From: Bacteroides mediterraneensis
GTDB taxonomy: Bacteria; Bacteroidota; Bacteroidia; Bacteroidales; Bacteroidaceae
Direction of reading: 5' to 3'
DNA: 64,000 nt
NCBI RefSeq assembly: GCF_900128455.1
Contig: NZ_LT635783.1
Span: 1,576,919-1,640,918 of the forward strand
Shown here: piece by piece, positions 37,302-46,200 of the stretch
How positions within the stretch are numbered: position 1 is the first letter of the stretch
How the letters are laid out: every line of letters starts with the position of its first letter
Translations under genes and position numbers: made by a program
The notes under the pieces: model-generated
Database searches by the model: none
The model's input: the letters and a program-made list of their open reading frames with translations, nothing else
What the model was told of the DNA's origin: nothing

Positions 37302-37978
37302 CGCTACTTATTATCCTGATGATGGCGTGCAACCTGTGGATACTTTTTTACCTGACATGTGAGCGTAAGGAAGAGCGGACCAGAGATTTTTCCGGCAAGG
37401 CAGGAAAGGAGGAACAACAGCAGAAACCTCTGGCTGACATCATGGGCAAAAGCCTGTTTCGGATGCCGGAAAGGACGCCACAAGCTACCACAACGGCGCC
37501 AAATGCTGCCACGACAGTCCGAAGTGAAGCAGTGGACGAAAAGGACGTTACCTTTGCCGACGAGTTGAAGGACACCGGAAACCATGCCGCAGAAAAGGAC
37601 GCATCACGCCAAGTGCCTGACGAGGATTTGGACAAGGTATTCGAGGACAACCGCACTTACGCCCCGGATGAGGACTTTGACGAGGAGCCACCGCAGGCAG
37701 GCGGAAGCACCTTTGACGAAATCGACCGTGCCGCAAGGACGGTGAAGGATGCCAAGGCGAAGGAGCCGGAAATCCTGCAAGCGGGCAAGGTGTTCCATGA
37801 ACTGGAAGGCACGGAGTTTTACAACATGTTCCGGCGTAACAACGCCCGGTACGAGGCAAGGGTGTCGGGAATGGTGGATGCCTATCTCGCAAGCATCCGT
37901 CCCGTGCAGAAGAGACCAAGGATGAAAGCGGCTGCGCAGAAGGAATACGAGAACTTCAACATCCGCGACTATGTATAA
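37295..37978 (+). CDS. traD: TraD, conjugal transfer protein
   Basis: 227 residues. One N-terminal membrane helix (LLIILMMACNLWILFYL) precedes a long charged region and a conserved C-terminal part (FHELEGTEFYNMFRRNNARYEARVSGMVDAYLASIRP). Assigned by position after TraC and by the C-terminal block. It contains copy 2 of the 39-bp repeat at about residues 61-73, in the low-complexity linker. Confidence 0.78.
   Translation: MVTLLIILMMACNLWILFYLTCERKEERTRDFSGKAGKEEQQQKPLADIMGKSLFRMPERTPQATTTAPNAATTVRSEAVDEKDVTFADELKDTGNHAAEKDASRQVPDEDLDKVFEDNRTYAPDEDFDEEPPQAGGSTFDEIDRAARTVKDAKAKEPEILQAGKVFHELEGTEFYNMFRRNNARYEARVSGMVDAYLASIRPVQKRPRMKAAAQKEYENFNIRDYV
37475..37513 (+). repeat. 39-bp repeat shared with the oriT region, copy 2
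   Basis: Within traD, 37 of 39 bases match 35337-35375. It encodes part of a Thr/Ala/Pro-rich linker, which suggests the segment was captured there. Confidence 0.8.
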
Positions 37979-38046
37979 CAAGTAAAACGTAACAATGATG
38001 CGAAAAAAGAAAATCGACTACGGCTAAACCACGGCTTGCCACCGAA

Positions 38047-38058
38047 CCACTAAATCCA
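38047..38058 (+). repeat. 12-mer CCACTAAATCCA upstream of traE
   Basis: Exact copy of the motif found just before the start codons of mobA, traI and traN. Here it lies about 92 nt before traE, in a 172-bp gap between traD and traE that holds no gene. Confidence 0.75.
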
Positions 38059-38150
38059 CAAGCCGGCTTCATCCAAAGCCGCAAGAAGTAAAAACAAGTA
38101 TCAACCGCCAAAGGGACTATCCAACCCGGAGGCACAAAAAAGAAACGATT

Positions 38151-38462
38151 ATGACAAAGACATTGAAGAAAAAACAAATCATTCTCGCAGCCCTTCTGCT
38201 GGCTGCAAACATCTCAGCGTCCGCACAAGGCAACGGCATGGCGGGCATCAATGAGGCTACCAACCTTGTGACCAGCTATTTTGACCCCGGCACGAAACTC
38301 ATCTACGCCATCGGAGCTGTCGTCGGGCTTATCGGGGGCATCAAGGTGTATGGCAAGTTCTCATCGGGCGACCCCGACACCTCGAAGACCGCCGCGAGCT
38401 GGTTCGGGGCGTGCATCTTCCTGATTGTGAGCGCGACGATTCTCCGTTCGTTCTTCCTTTAA
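38151..38462 (+). CDS. traE: TraE, DUF4134 pilin-like protein
   Basis: 103 residues. Signal peptide (ILAALLLAANISASAQG) then two hydrophobic helices (KLIYAIGAVVGLIGGIKVYGKF, GACIFLIVSATILRSFFL). Size and layout fit DUF4134, the VirB2-like subunit of Bacteroidetes conjugation systems. Confidence 0.9.
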   Translation: MTKTLKKKQIILAALLLAANISASAQGNGMAGINEATNLVTSYFDPGTKLIYAIGAVVGLIGGIKVYGKFSSGDPDTSKTAASWFGACIFLIVSATILRSFFL

Positions 38463-38504
38463 TAAACGTACATTCCCATACATATATAATAAGGTGTAAG
38501 GACA

Positions 38505-38903
38505 ATGGCTGAATACCCTATCAACAAGGGCATAGGCCGTCCGGTGGAGTTCAAGGGACTGAAGGCGCAATACCTGTTCATCTTCGCAGGCGGGCTGCTT
38601 GCCGCCTTCATCCTCTTTGTCATCCTGTACATGGCGGGCGCGGGCCAGTGGCTCTGCATCGGCTTCGGTGTGGTGTCGGCTTCCGCCACCGTCGGGCTCA
38701 CGTTCCGCCTGAACGCCAAGTACGGCGAACACGGGCTGATGAAGCTGGGCGCGGCACGGATGCGCCCCCGCCATGTGCTCCACCGCAGACGGGTGTCCAA
38801 TCTGTTAAGACGAAAGACAGTGCAAGCGAGCGGAAAGAGAACTTGTTCTCAATTTCCCGAGTGCAGACTGTCTTATGTAAAAAAGAAAGGAAGAAACGTA
38901 TGA
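38505..38903 (+). CDS. traF: TraF, DUF4133 VirB3-like protein
   Basis: 132 residues. INKGIGRPVEFKGLKAQYLFIFAGGLLAAF and a second helix are typical of DUF4133. After HRRRVSN the tail (about 35 residues) is Lys/Cys-rich and longer than I expect for the family. The DNA coding this tail holds inverted repeats (38814-38874), so the tail may be an added segment. The stop overlaps the traG start (ATGA). Confidence 0.88.
   Translation: MAEYPINKGIGRPVEFKGLKAQYLFIFAGGLLAAFILFVILYMAGAGQWLCIGFGVVSASATVGLTFRLNAKYGEHGLMKLGAARMRPRHVLHRRRVSNLLRRKTVQASGKRTCSQFPECRLSYVKKKGRNV
38814..38874. repeat. inverted repeats at the traF-traG junction
   Basis: AAGACAGT (38814-38821) and ACTGTCTT (38867-38874) flank an inner GAGAAC-TT-GTTCTC (38837-38850). 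It spans the end of traF just before the traG start and could fold in mRNA. Confidence 0.65.
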
Positions 38904-41302
38904 GAAATGTAATGAAAGCCACCACGCTGGAAAGCCGCTTTCCGCTGCTCTCGGTGGAGCACGGCTGCATCGTCTCGAAGGACGCGGACATTACCGCCGC
39001 CTTCGAGGTGGAACTGCCGGAGGTCTATACCGTCACGGCGGAGGAGTACGAGGCCATCCATGCCACGTGGTGCAAGGCGATAAAGGTGCTGCCCGACTAC
39101 TCGGTGCTGCACAAGCAGGACTGGTACGTGAAGGAGCGGTACCGCCCCGACACAGGCAGGGAGGGCATGGGCTTCCTCGCCCGCAGCTACGAGATGCACT
39201 TCAACGAGCGCCCGTTCCTGCACCACAAGTGCTACCTGTTCCTGACGAAGACGACGAAGGAGCGCATGAGGCAGCAGAGCAACTGGAACACCCTGTGCCG
39301 GGGGCACATCGTGCCGAAGGAGATGCAGGACAAGGAAACGGCGGTGAAGTTCATTGAGGCGGTGGAGCAGTTCGCGCGTATCCTGAACGATTCGGGGCAC
39401 ATCCGGCTGCGCCGGCTCTCCGATGACGAGCTTACGGGCACGGAAAAGGAAACGGGCATTATAGGCAGGTACTTCGCGCTCTCGCCGGGCAATGTGGACT
39501 GTCTGGAGGACATGGAAATGACGGCAAGGGAGATGCGCATCGGCGACAACCGGCTGTGCCTGCACACCCTGTCGGACACGGAAGACCTGCCCGCTGCGGT
39601 GGCGACGGACTGCCGTTACGAACGGCTCTCCACCGACCGCTCGGACTGCCGCCTGTCGTTCGCCGCTCCCGTGGGCCTGCTGCTTCCCTGCAACCATATC
39701 TACAACCAGTACGTTTTCATCGGCAACAGCGACGAGGAGCTGCGCCGCTTCGAGAAAACGGCGAGGAACATGCAGTCGCTCTCGCGGTACAGCCGCCAGA
39801 ACGCCATCAACCGTGAGTGGGTGGAGGAATACCTAAACGAAGCGCACTCGCAGGGGCTGAAGTCCGTCCGCGCCCACTTCAACGTGATGGCGTGGAGCGA
39901 CGACGCGGAGGAACTGAAACGCATCAAGAACGATGTGGGCAGCCAGCTGGCTTCAATGGGCTGCGTGCCGCGCCACAACACGACGGACTGCCCGACGCTG
40001 TTCTGGGCGGGCATCCCCGGCAACGCCGCCGACTTCCCGGCGGAAGAAGCGTTCCACACGTTCATCGGGCAGGCGGTGTGCCTCTTCGCCGGCGAGACCA
40101 ACTACAAGGACTCGCCCTCCGCCTTCGGCATCCGCATGGCGGACCGTATCAGCGGCAAGCCGCTGCACATCGACATCTCCGACCTGCCGATGAAGCGGGG
40201 CGTGACGACGAACCGAAACAAGTTCGTGCTGGGTCCTTCGGGCAGCGGCAAGTCGTTCTTCATGAACCACCTTGTCCGCCAATACTTTGAGCAAGGCTCC
40301 CATGTGGTATTGGTGGACACGGGCAATTCCTACCAAGGGCTGTGCGAGATGATACACCGCAAGACCAAAGGAAAGGACGGTATCTACTTCACCTACACGG
40401 AGGAAAAGCCCATCTCGTTCAACCCGTTCTACACGGACGACGGGGTGTTCGACGTGGAGAAGAAGGACAGCATCAAGACGCTGCTGCTTACCCTGTGGAA
40501 AAGCGAGAACGAATCCGCCACGAAAACGGAGTCGGCGGAACTGGGCAGCGCGGTGAACGCCTACATCCTGAAAATCCAGCAGGACAGGAGCATCGTGCCG
40601 TCGTTCAACTCGTTCTACGAGTACATGCGGGACGTGTACCGCAAGGAGATGGAGGAACGCTACATCAAGGTGGCGAAGACGGACTTCAACATCGACAACT
40701 TCCTGACCACGCTCCGGCAGTATTACCGGGGCGGACGGTACGACTTCCTGCTCAACTCCACGGAGAACATCGACCTGCTGCACAAGCGGTTCGTGGTCTT
40801 CGAAATTGATTCCGTGAAGGATAATGCCGAGCTTTTTCCGGTGGTCACGATTATCATCATGGAGGCCTTCTTGGGCAAGATGCGGCGGCTGAAAGGCGTA
40901 AGGAAACAGCTCATCGTGGAGGAGGCTTGGAAGGCCCTTTCTTCGGCGAACATGGCTGATTACCTGAGGTATATGTACAAGACAGTCAGAAAATACTTCG
41001 GCGAGGCGATTGTGGTGACGCAGGAGGTGGACGACATCATCTCGTCGCCCATCGTGAAGGAGAGCATCATCAACAACTCGGACTGCAAGATACTGCTTGA
41101 CCAAAGAAAATTTATGAACCGCTTTGACCAGATACAGTCCCTCTTGGGGTTGACGGAAAAGGAGAAGTCACAGATACTCTCCATCAACCAGTCCAACGAC
41201 CCGTCAAGGCGGTACAAGGAGGTGTGGATAGGCTTGGGCGGCACGCAGTCGGCGGTGTACGCCACGGAGGTGTCCATGCAGGAGTATTTAGTGCGCCCGT
41301 AA
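38900..41302 (+). CDS. traG: TraG, VirB4-family ATPase, first exon (intron-interrupted)
   Basis: The frame from ATG 38900 encodes 797 residues of TraG up to GAGTATTTA at 41290, then reads three intron codons to a stop at 41302. Walker A GPSGSGKS is near 445 and Walker B LIVEEAW near 673. VirB4 proteins power pilus assembly and substrate transfer. The C-terminal 39 residues (AYTTEETEKMEV onward) lie at 43798-43917. Spliced, the protein has 836 residues, with QEYL-AYTTEETE joined in frame. Unspliced it loses its conserved end. Confidence 0.93.
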   Translation: MRNVMKATTLESRFPLLSVEHGCIVSKDADITAAFEVELPEVYTVTAEEYEAIHATWCKAIKVLPDYSVLHKQDWYVKERYRPDTGREGMGFLARSYEMHFNERPFLHHKCYLFLTKTTKERMRQQSNWNTLCRGHIVPKEMQDKETAVKFIEAVEQFARILNDSGHIRLRRLSDDELTGTEKETGIIGRYFALSPGNVDCLEDMEMTAREMRIGDNRLCLHTLSDTEDLPAAVATDCRYERLSTDRSDCRLSFAAPVGLLLPCNHIYNQYVFIGNSDEELRRFEKTARNMQSLSRYSRQNAINREWVEEYLNEAHSQGLKSVRAHFNVMAWSDDAEELKRIKNDVGSQLASMGCVPRHNTTDCPTLFWAGIPGNAADFPAEEAFHTFIGQAVCLFAGETNYKDSPSAFGIRMADRISGKPLHIDISDLPMKRGVTTNRNKFVLGPSGSGKSFFMNHLVRQYFEQGSHVVLVDTGNSYQGLCEMIHRKTKGKDGIYFTYTEEKPISFNPFYTDDGVFDVEKKDSIKTLLLTLWKSENESATKTESAELGSAVNAYILKIQQDRSIVPSFNSFYEYMRDVYRKEMEERYIKVAKTDFNIDNFLTTLRQYYRGGRYDFLLNSTENIDLLHKRFVVFEIDSVKDNAELFPVVTIIIMEAFLGKMRRLKGVRKQLIVEEAWKALSSANMADYLRYMYKTVRKYFGEAIVVTQEVDDIISSPIVKESIINNSDCKILLDQRKFMNRFDQIQSLLGLTEKEKSQILSINQSNDPSRRYKEVWIGLGGTQSAVYATEVSMQEYLVRP

Positions 41303-43797
41303 AGGGAATTTGATGAATGTCGCTTTGGCAAGCGACTGGGCAAGTGTTTATAATGCCCATTAACAACCGCTTACCGGAGGGGGAAACCCCATAAGGGAAC
41401 ACAGCACGTTGGTAAAGCCATAAGTCAGCCAACTGTCAGGCTGCGACCGAATGGCAAGTTAAAATGACAGATATGAGGATAAAGCCTGTATTGGTTGAAC
41501 GATAGTCCGAGCAGTCGTATCCTTGGGCAATGACGGAAGACAGTTGAATAATTCTTCGGAATTATACCGTCATGTTGCGGTACTACACTGATGATTTGTA
41601 GCAGGAGTAGCATAAACTTACCGCAAGGCAACTACCATAAGTAGTAAAGGACGAAAGTCGTATCCGACAATCTGTCAAGCCAAATAGTCGTCAAATTTCT
41701 AAACGGGGATTGCCTAAACCGGAAAGCCAGTTGTACGGCTATGGGGTCTGCCCCTGAATATCCGGCATGGCAACGGAGCTTCCATAGTAGTCTGAGCAGG
41801 GTAACGCCCTGTACATGGCGAAGGGAAGCAGCTAATTAAGTTTAACAATTTAAAGGAAGATGTGAGAGACATGAGAAATCCAGAAAATGTGTTGAACAGT
41901 CTGAGTAAACACAGCGGTAACTTGAACTATAAGTTTGAGCGGCTGTATAGAGTACTGTTTAACGAGGAAATGTTTTATGTAGCCTATCAGAATATTTATA
42001 GCAAGACAGGCAACATGACGGCAGGAGCCGATGGTAAAACCATTGACGGAATGAGCATTGACCGAATTGAACAACTGATTGGTAGTCTTAAAAATGAGAC
42101 TTATCAGCCTAACCCGTCCAAAAGGACGTACATACTTAAGAAAAACGGGAAAAAACGTCCGCTTGGCATACCCTCTTTTGATGATAAGCTGGTACAGGAA
42201 GTAGTTAGAATGATACTTGAAGCAATCTATGAAGGTAGTTTTGAACATACTTCGCATGGGTTTCGTCCCAAACGAAGTTGTCATACTGCTCTTATAGATA
42301 TACAAAAGACATTCACTGCCGTGAAATGGTTTATTGAAGGCGATATTAAAGGATTCTTCGACAATATCAATCATGACGTATTGATTAATATTCTTCGGGA
42401 ACGTATCGCTGACGAAAGATTTTTGCGGCTTATCCGAAAGTTCCTGAATGCCGGATATGTGGAAGACTGGGTATTTCATAGAACGTACAGTGGAACTCCG
42501 CAAGGCGGGATTATCAGCCCAATACTGGCTAATATCTACCTTGACAAGTTCGACAAGTACATCAAGGAATACACCAATCGGTTCAATAAAGGAGTAACGA
42601 GAAAAGGCGACGCTCGATACAAGCTCTACGAACAGCGGAGATACCGACTGGCAAAGAAACTGAAAAATGAGAAAGATGCAAAGGTAAGGGAACAGATGAC
42701 CGCTGAAATTAAGCGGCTACGAGAAGAACGGAACAACTATCCGGCACGTAATGAAATGGACAGCAGCATCAAACGGTTAAAATACGTGAGATACGCAGAT
42801 GATTTTCTGATTGGAATTACCGGTAGTCTTGAAGACTGCAAAACAGTAAAAGAGGATATTAAGAATTATCTTAATGAAGCTCTTAAACTGGAACTGTCAG
42901 ATGAAAAGACACTGATAACCAATGCACAAAAACCAGCGAAATTTCTCGGATATGACGTATTTATACGCAGGTGTAACGATTTACGTAAGGATAAGTTCGG
43001 TAGAACGGTTAGGGCATTCGGACACAAGCCTGTCTTGTACCTGAATTTTGAAACGATGCGGAAGAAACTCTTTGATTATAAAGTCGCAAGAATAGCGGTT
43101 GTCAATGGCAAAGAGGTTTGGAAATCCATCGTCAGAACGTACATGCTGAACTTGGATGACTTGGAAATAGTCAGTCAGTTCAATGCCGAAATCCGAGGGT
43201 TCTATAATTACTACTCAATAGCCAATAATAGCTATGTCATCAATTCTTTCTATCACATTATGTCATACAGCATGTATAAGGTATTTGCGAACAAATACAA
43301 ATCATCTGTAAAGAAAATACTTCTGAAATATAAAAAGAACAAGGTTTTCCAAGTGGCATATGAAAATAGCAAGGGTAAGACACTTTACCAATCATTTTAT
43401 CATGATGGTTTCAAACGCAAAAAGGTTGCAGGGAATATTTACTGTGACACTATTCCACGGACAGTTTCCATAACAGGTGGACGTAATAGCCTTATGGAAA
43501 GGCTGAAACTCCAAGTCTGCGAATTATGCGGTGCTACCGATAAACTCGAAATGCATCACGTTCGCAAACTTAAAGACCTGAAAGGTAAATCCGACTGGGA
43601 AAAGAAAATGATAGCTCGAAGACGAAAAACTTTGGCTGTCTGCTCAAAATGTCATGCAAAAATAGACCCCGACCGAAGAATCAGACTGAATTAATTAGTG
43701 GAGAGCCGGATACAGGGAGACTTGTAAGTCCGGTTCGGAGGCGAGTACTCGGAAACCTACCATAGAAATATGACAAGGCGCTGGGTGCTTAGCCTAC
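41291..43797 (+). mobile_element. group II intron inserted in traG
   Basis: The intron starts with GTGCG at 41291. Domain V is a 34-nt hairpin at 43703-43736 (GAGCCGGATA...GTCCGGTTC). Domain VI follows, with an outer stem of GAGTACTC (about 43743-43750) against GGGTGCTT (43783-43790), and the intron ends AGCCTAC at 43797. The length is 2507 bp. Removing it joins TTA to GCC and restores the traG frame. It is visibly more AT-rich than the tra genes. The encoded reverse transcriptase is intact, so it may still move. Confidence 0.92.
41862..43694 (+). CDS. ltrA: group II intron reverse transcriptase/maturase with HNH endonuclease
   Basis: 610 residues from a GTG; the ATG at 41871 is an equally good start behind AAAGGAAG. 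Reverse transcriptase blocks: HGFRPKRSCHTAL, GDIKGFFDNI, TPQGGIISPILANIYLD and the catalytic YADD (311-314). A maturase region follows, then an HNH domain at about 550-600 with CELCG, MHHV and CSKCH. It splices the intron RNA and inserts it into DNA targets. All domains are present without frameshift. Confidence 0.95.
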   Translation: MRDMRNPENVLNSLSKHSGNLNYKFERLYRVLFNEEMFYVAYQNIYSKTGNMTAGADGKTIDGMSIDRIEQLIGSLKNETYQPNPSKRTYILKKNGKKRPLGIPSFDDKLVQEVVRMILEAIYEGSFEHTSHGFRPKRSCHTALIDIQKTFTAVKWFIEGDIKGFFDNINHDVLINILRERIADERFLRLIRKFLNAGYVEDWVFHRTYSGTPQGGIISPILANIYLDKFDKYIKEYTNRFNKGVTRKGDARYKLYEQRRYRLAKKLKNEKDAKVREQMTAEIKRLREERNNYPARNEMDSSIKRLKYVRYADDFLIGITGSLEDCKTVKEDIKNYLNEALKLELSDEKTLITNAQKPAKFLGYDVFIRRCNDLRKDKFGRTVRAFGHKPVLYLNFETMRKKLFDYKVARIAVVNGKEVWKSIVRTYMLNLDDLEIVSQFNAEIRGFYNYYSIANNSYVINSFYHIMSYSMYKVFANKYKSSVKKILLKYKKNKVFQVAYENSKGKTLYQSFYHDGFKRKKVAGNIYCDTIPRTVSITGGRNSLMERLKLQVCELCGATDKLEMHHVRKLKDLKGKSDWEKKMIARRRKTLAVCSKCHAKIDPDRRIRLN

Positions 43798-43917
43798 GCC
43801 TACACGACGGAGGAAACGGAGAAGATGGAAGTCCGCGAACTGGCGGAGAAGCTGGGCGGCGACATGGAAGCCGCCATACGGCAGATAGCGGAAAGGCGGA
43901 AAGAAGAAAAACAGTAA
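43798..43917 (+). CDS. traG: TraG, second exon (C-terminus)
   Basis: Translates AYTTEETEKMEVRELAEKLG... to KKEEKQ and a stop at 43917, 39 residues. It continues the TraG frame directly from 41290 once the intron is removed. It has no start codon or ribosome site of its own. Confidence 0.88.
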   Translation, partial: AYTTEETEKMEVRELAEKLGGDMEAAIRQIAERRKEEKQ

Positions 43918-43954
43918 ACAGATTATTCAACGACATTAAAAATTGAAACAGAAA

Positions 43955-44365
43955 ATGAACATTGAACTGACAAAGACACAACGGCTGCTGCTTTGCGGCG
44001 GTCTGATTGGCTTGGCATCGCTGATGCTGCAAGCCTGCGAAACGGTAATGAAGGAAAACGAAGACGTCCGCGAGAAGATTTGCGGCAACTGGCAGAGTGC
44101 GGAGGCGGGACCCGACATACTGGTGTACAAGGAGGGTGAACACTACAAGGTGACGCTGTTCCGACGGTCGGGCGTGCGCCGCAGGCTGAAGCCGGAAACC
44201 TACCTGCTCCAGCGGGAGGAGAACGGCAACCTCTACATGAACACGGGCTTTCGCATCGACGTGGCGTACAACGAGGAAACGGACGTGCTGACCTTCTCGC
44301 CGAACGGCGACTACATCCGGGTAAATATGGAGGACGCTTCGGACGGTGAAAAGAAAGAAGAATAA
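43955..44365 (+). CDS. traH: TraH, DUF3876-like lipoprotein
   Basis: 136 residues from the ATG at 43955. The lipoprotein-type signal ends LMLQAC (lipid Cys near 27). The rest is a small beta-rich domain (GNWQSAEAGPDILVYKEGEHYKVTLFRR) as in DUF3876. Assigned by position between TraG and TraI. It may anchor part of the channel in the outer membrane. Confidence 0.8.
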   Translation: MNIELTKTQRLLLCGGLIGLASLMLQACETVMKENEDVREKICGNWQSAEAGPDILVYKEGEHYKVTLFRRSGVRRRLKPETYLLQREENGNLYMNTGFRIDVAYNEETDVLTFSPNGDYIRVNMEDASDGEKKEE

Positions 44366-44380
44366 TGAAAAGACAACGAA

Positions 44381-44392
44381 CCACTAAATCCA
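44381..44392 (+). repeat. 12-mer CCACTAAATCCA upstream of traI
   Basis: Identical to copies at 38047, 48473 and, inverted, 34898. It ends 6 nt before the traI start codon, where a ribosome binding site would be expected. Confidence 0.8.
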
Positions 44393-44398
44393 ACGTGA

Positions 44399-45043
44399 AT
44401 GAGAATGAGACAAAAACTGAAAATGCCGCTGATAGCGGTCTGCCTGTGCCTCACGGGTGCGGGCACGGCAAACGCCCAGTGGGTGGTGTCCGACCCCGGC
44501 AACCTCGCCCAGAGCATCATCAACTCCGCCAAGGAGATGGTGGAGACGGCGGGCACGAAGGCGAACACCCTGAACGGCTTTCTGGAAACGCAAAAGATTT
44601 TCCAGCAGGGAAAGAAGTATTACGACGCGCTGAAATCCGTGCATGACGTGGTGAAGGGCGGCGTGAAAGTATCGAAAAGCATAGGGCTGGTGATGGAAAT
44701 CTCGGAGATATACGTGGACAACTACCAGCGTATGCTCTCGGACGAGAACTACACGCCGGAGGAGCTTGCCGCCATCTCGTCGGGCTACGCCATGCTGATA
44801 GACGAAAGCTCGGACGTGCTGCAAGAACTGAAGAACGTGGTGAACGTCACAGGGATGTCGCTCTCGGACGCGGAACGGCTGGCAATCATCGACAACGCCT
44901 ACCGCAGCCTGATGAACTACCGCAACCTCGTGCGCTACTACACGGGCAAGACCATCTCGGTGAGCTACCTGCGGGCAAGAAAGAAGAACGACATGGACCG
45001 GGTGATGTCGCTGTACGGAACGGCTAACGAAAGGTACTGGTAG
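44399..45043 (+). CDS. traI: TraI, DUF4141 protein
   Basis: 214 residues. A signal peptide (LIAVCLCLTGAGTANAQ) then a helical protein with coiled-coil character (SIINSAKEMVETAGTKANTLNGFLETQKIF). DUF4141 proteins sit before TraJ in Bacteroidetes transfer operons and resemble VirB5-like periplasmic subunits. An ATG 6 nt further in is also possible. Confidence 0.87.
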   Translation: MRMRQKLKMPLIAVCLCLTGAGTANAQWVVSDPGNLAQSIINSAKEMVETAGTKANTLNGFLETQKIFQQGKKYYDALKSVHDVVKGGVKVSKSIGLVMEISEIYVDNYQRMLSDENYTPEELAAISSGYAMLIDESSDVLQELKNVVNVTGMSLSDAERLAIIDNAYRSLMNYRNLVRYYTGKTISVSYLRARKKNDMDRVMSLYGTANERYW

Positions 45044-45046
45044 CCT

Positions 45047-46072
45047 ATGGGAGAGTTCGACAACCTTCACCAGATACTCCTTTCGCTCTACGACGAGATG
45101 ATGCCGCTTTGCGCGGACATGACGGGCGTGGCGAAAGGGCTTGCCGGGCTGGGCGCACTGTTCTACGTGGCGATGCGCGTATGGCAGTCGCTTGCACGAG
45201 CCGAAGCGATAGACGTGTACCCGCTGCTGAGACCTTTTGCATTAGGTCTGTGCATCCTGTTCTTCCCGACCATCGTATTGGGCACGATGAACAGCGTGCT
45301 GAGTCCCATCGTGCAGGGCGTACACGGGATTCTCGAAGAGCAGACCTTCGACATGAACGAGTACCGGGAGCAGAAGGACAAACTGGAGTACGAGGCGCTG
45401 ATGCGCAACCCGGAAACCGCCTACCTCGCCTCGGATGAGGAGTTTGACCGGCAGCTGGACGAGCTGGGCTGGTCGCCCTCGGATCTCGTGACGATGACGG
45501 GGATGTACATGGACCGGGCGGCGTACAACATCAAGAAAAGCGTGCGTGACTGGTTCCGCGAACTGCTTGAACTGATGTTCGCCGCAGCCGCACTCATCAT
45601 CGACACGCTACGGACGTTCTTCCTCGTAGTGCTCAGCATCTTGGGACCGATAGCCTTCGCCTTCTCCGTGTGGGACGGCTTCCACTCGACACTCTCGGCG
45701 TGGTTCAGCCGCTACATACAGATTTACCTCTGGCTTCCGGTGTCCGACCTGTTCAGCACCATACTGGCGAAAATCCAGATTCTGATGCTCCAGCAGGACA
45801 TCGAGCGTATGCAGACCGACCCAAACTTTTCGCTGGATGCAAGCGACGGGGTGTACATCGTATTCCTTATCATCGGCATCGTGGGTTATTTCACCATACC
45901 GACGGTGGCGGGCTGGATTATCCAAGCCGGAGGCGGCATCGGCAGCTACAACAAGAACATCGGGACCGCCGGGGCTTTGGGCGGCAGCGTGGCAGGTGCA
46001 GCCGCAGGAAACGTGGCGGGGCGTGCCGGGAAGCTCATCAAGGGAACGGCTGGAAAGGTGTTCAAGAGGTAA
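45047..46072 (+). CDS. traJ: TraJ, VirB6-like polytopic membrane protein
   Basis: 341 residues with several helices (GLGALFYVAMRVWQSLA, FALGLCILFFPTIVLGTM, LLELMFAAAALIIDTLRTFFLVVLSILGPIAF, GVYIVFLIIGIVGYFTIPTVAGWII). The C-terminal end is Gly/Ala-rich. It fits the VirB6-like channel component TraJ. It starts 3 nt after traI. Confidence 0.9.
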   Translation: MGEFDNLHQILLSLYDEMMPLCADMTGVAKGLAGLGALFYVAMRVWQSLARAEAIDVYPLLRPFALGLCILFFPTIVLGTMNSVLSPIVQGVHGILEEQTFDMNEYREQKDKLEYEALMRNPETAYLASDEEFDRQLDELGWSPSDLVTMTGMYMDRAAYNIKKSVRDWFRELLELMFAAAALIIDTLRTFFLVVLSILGPIAFAFSVWDGFHSTLSAWFSRYIQIYLWLPVSDLFSTILAKIQILMLQQDIERMQTDPNFSLDASDGVYIVFLIIGIVGYFTIPTVAGWIIQAGGGIGSYNKNIGTAGALGGSVAGAAAGNVAGRAGKLIKGTAGKVFKR

Positions 46073-46087
46073 CAGCCGGAACGGTTG

Positions 46088-46147
46088 AAGTGGCACTTTG
46101 GGGTTGCCTATGTGCCACTTTGACCTCCCCCGAAGTGTCACTTCGGG
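46088..46147 (+). repeat. two tandem hairpins between traJ and traK
   Basis: AAGTGGCAC (46088-46096) pairs with GTGCCACTT (46112-46120). CCCGAAGTG (46129-46137) pairs with CACTTCGGG (46139-46147). There is no T run, so mRNA processing or stability is more likely than termination. Confidence 0.75.
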
Positions 46148-46200
46148 AAAAGGATACCGAAATATGATTTTACAAACAGAAAAAGAAAGACGAAAAGAAA

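Noticed and set aside
41291..41302. traG as a simply truncated gene ending at 41302
   Set aside because: The last three codons are the 5' end of the group II intron, and the missing C-terminus is found intact at 43798.
43757..44143. Minus-strand open frame across the second traG exon and traH
   Set aside because: It runs opposite to two supported genes and shows no domain or start signal.
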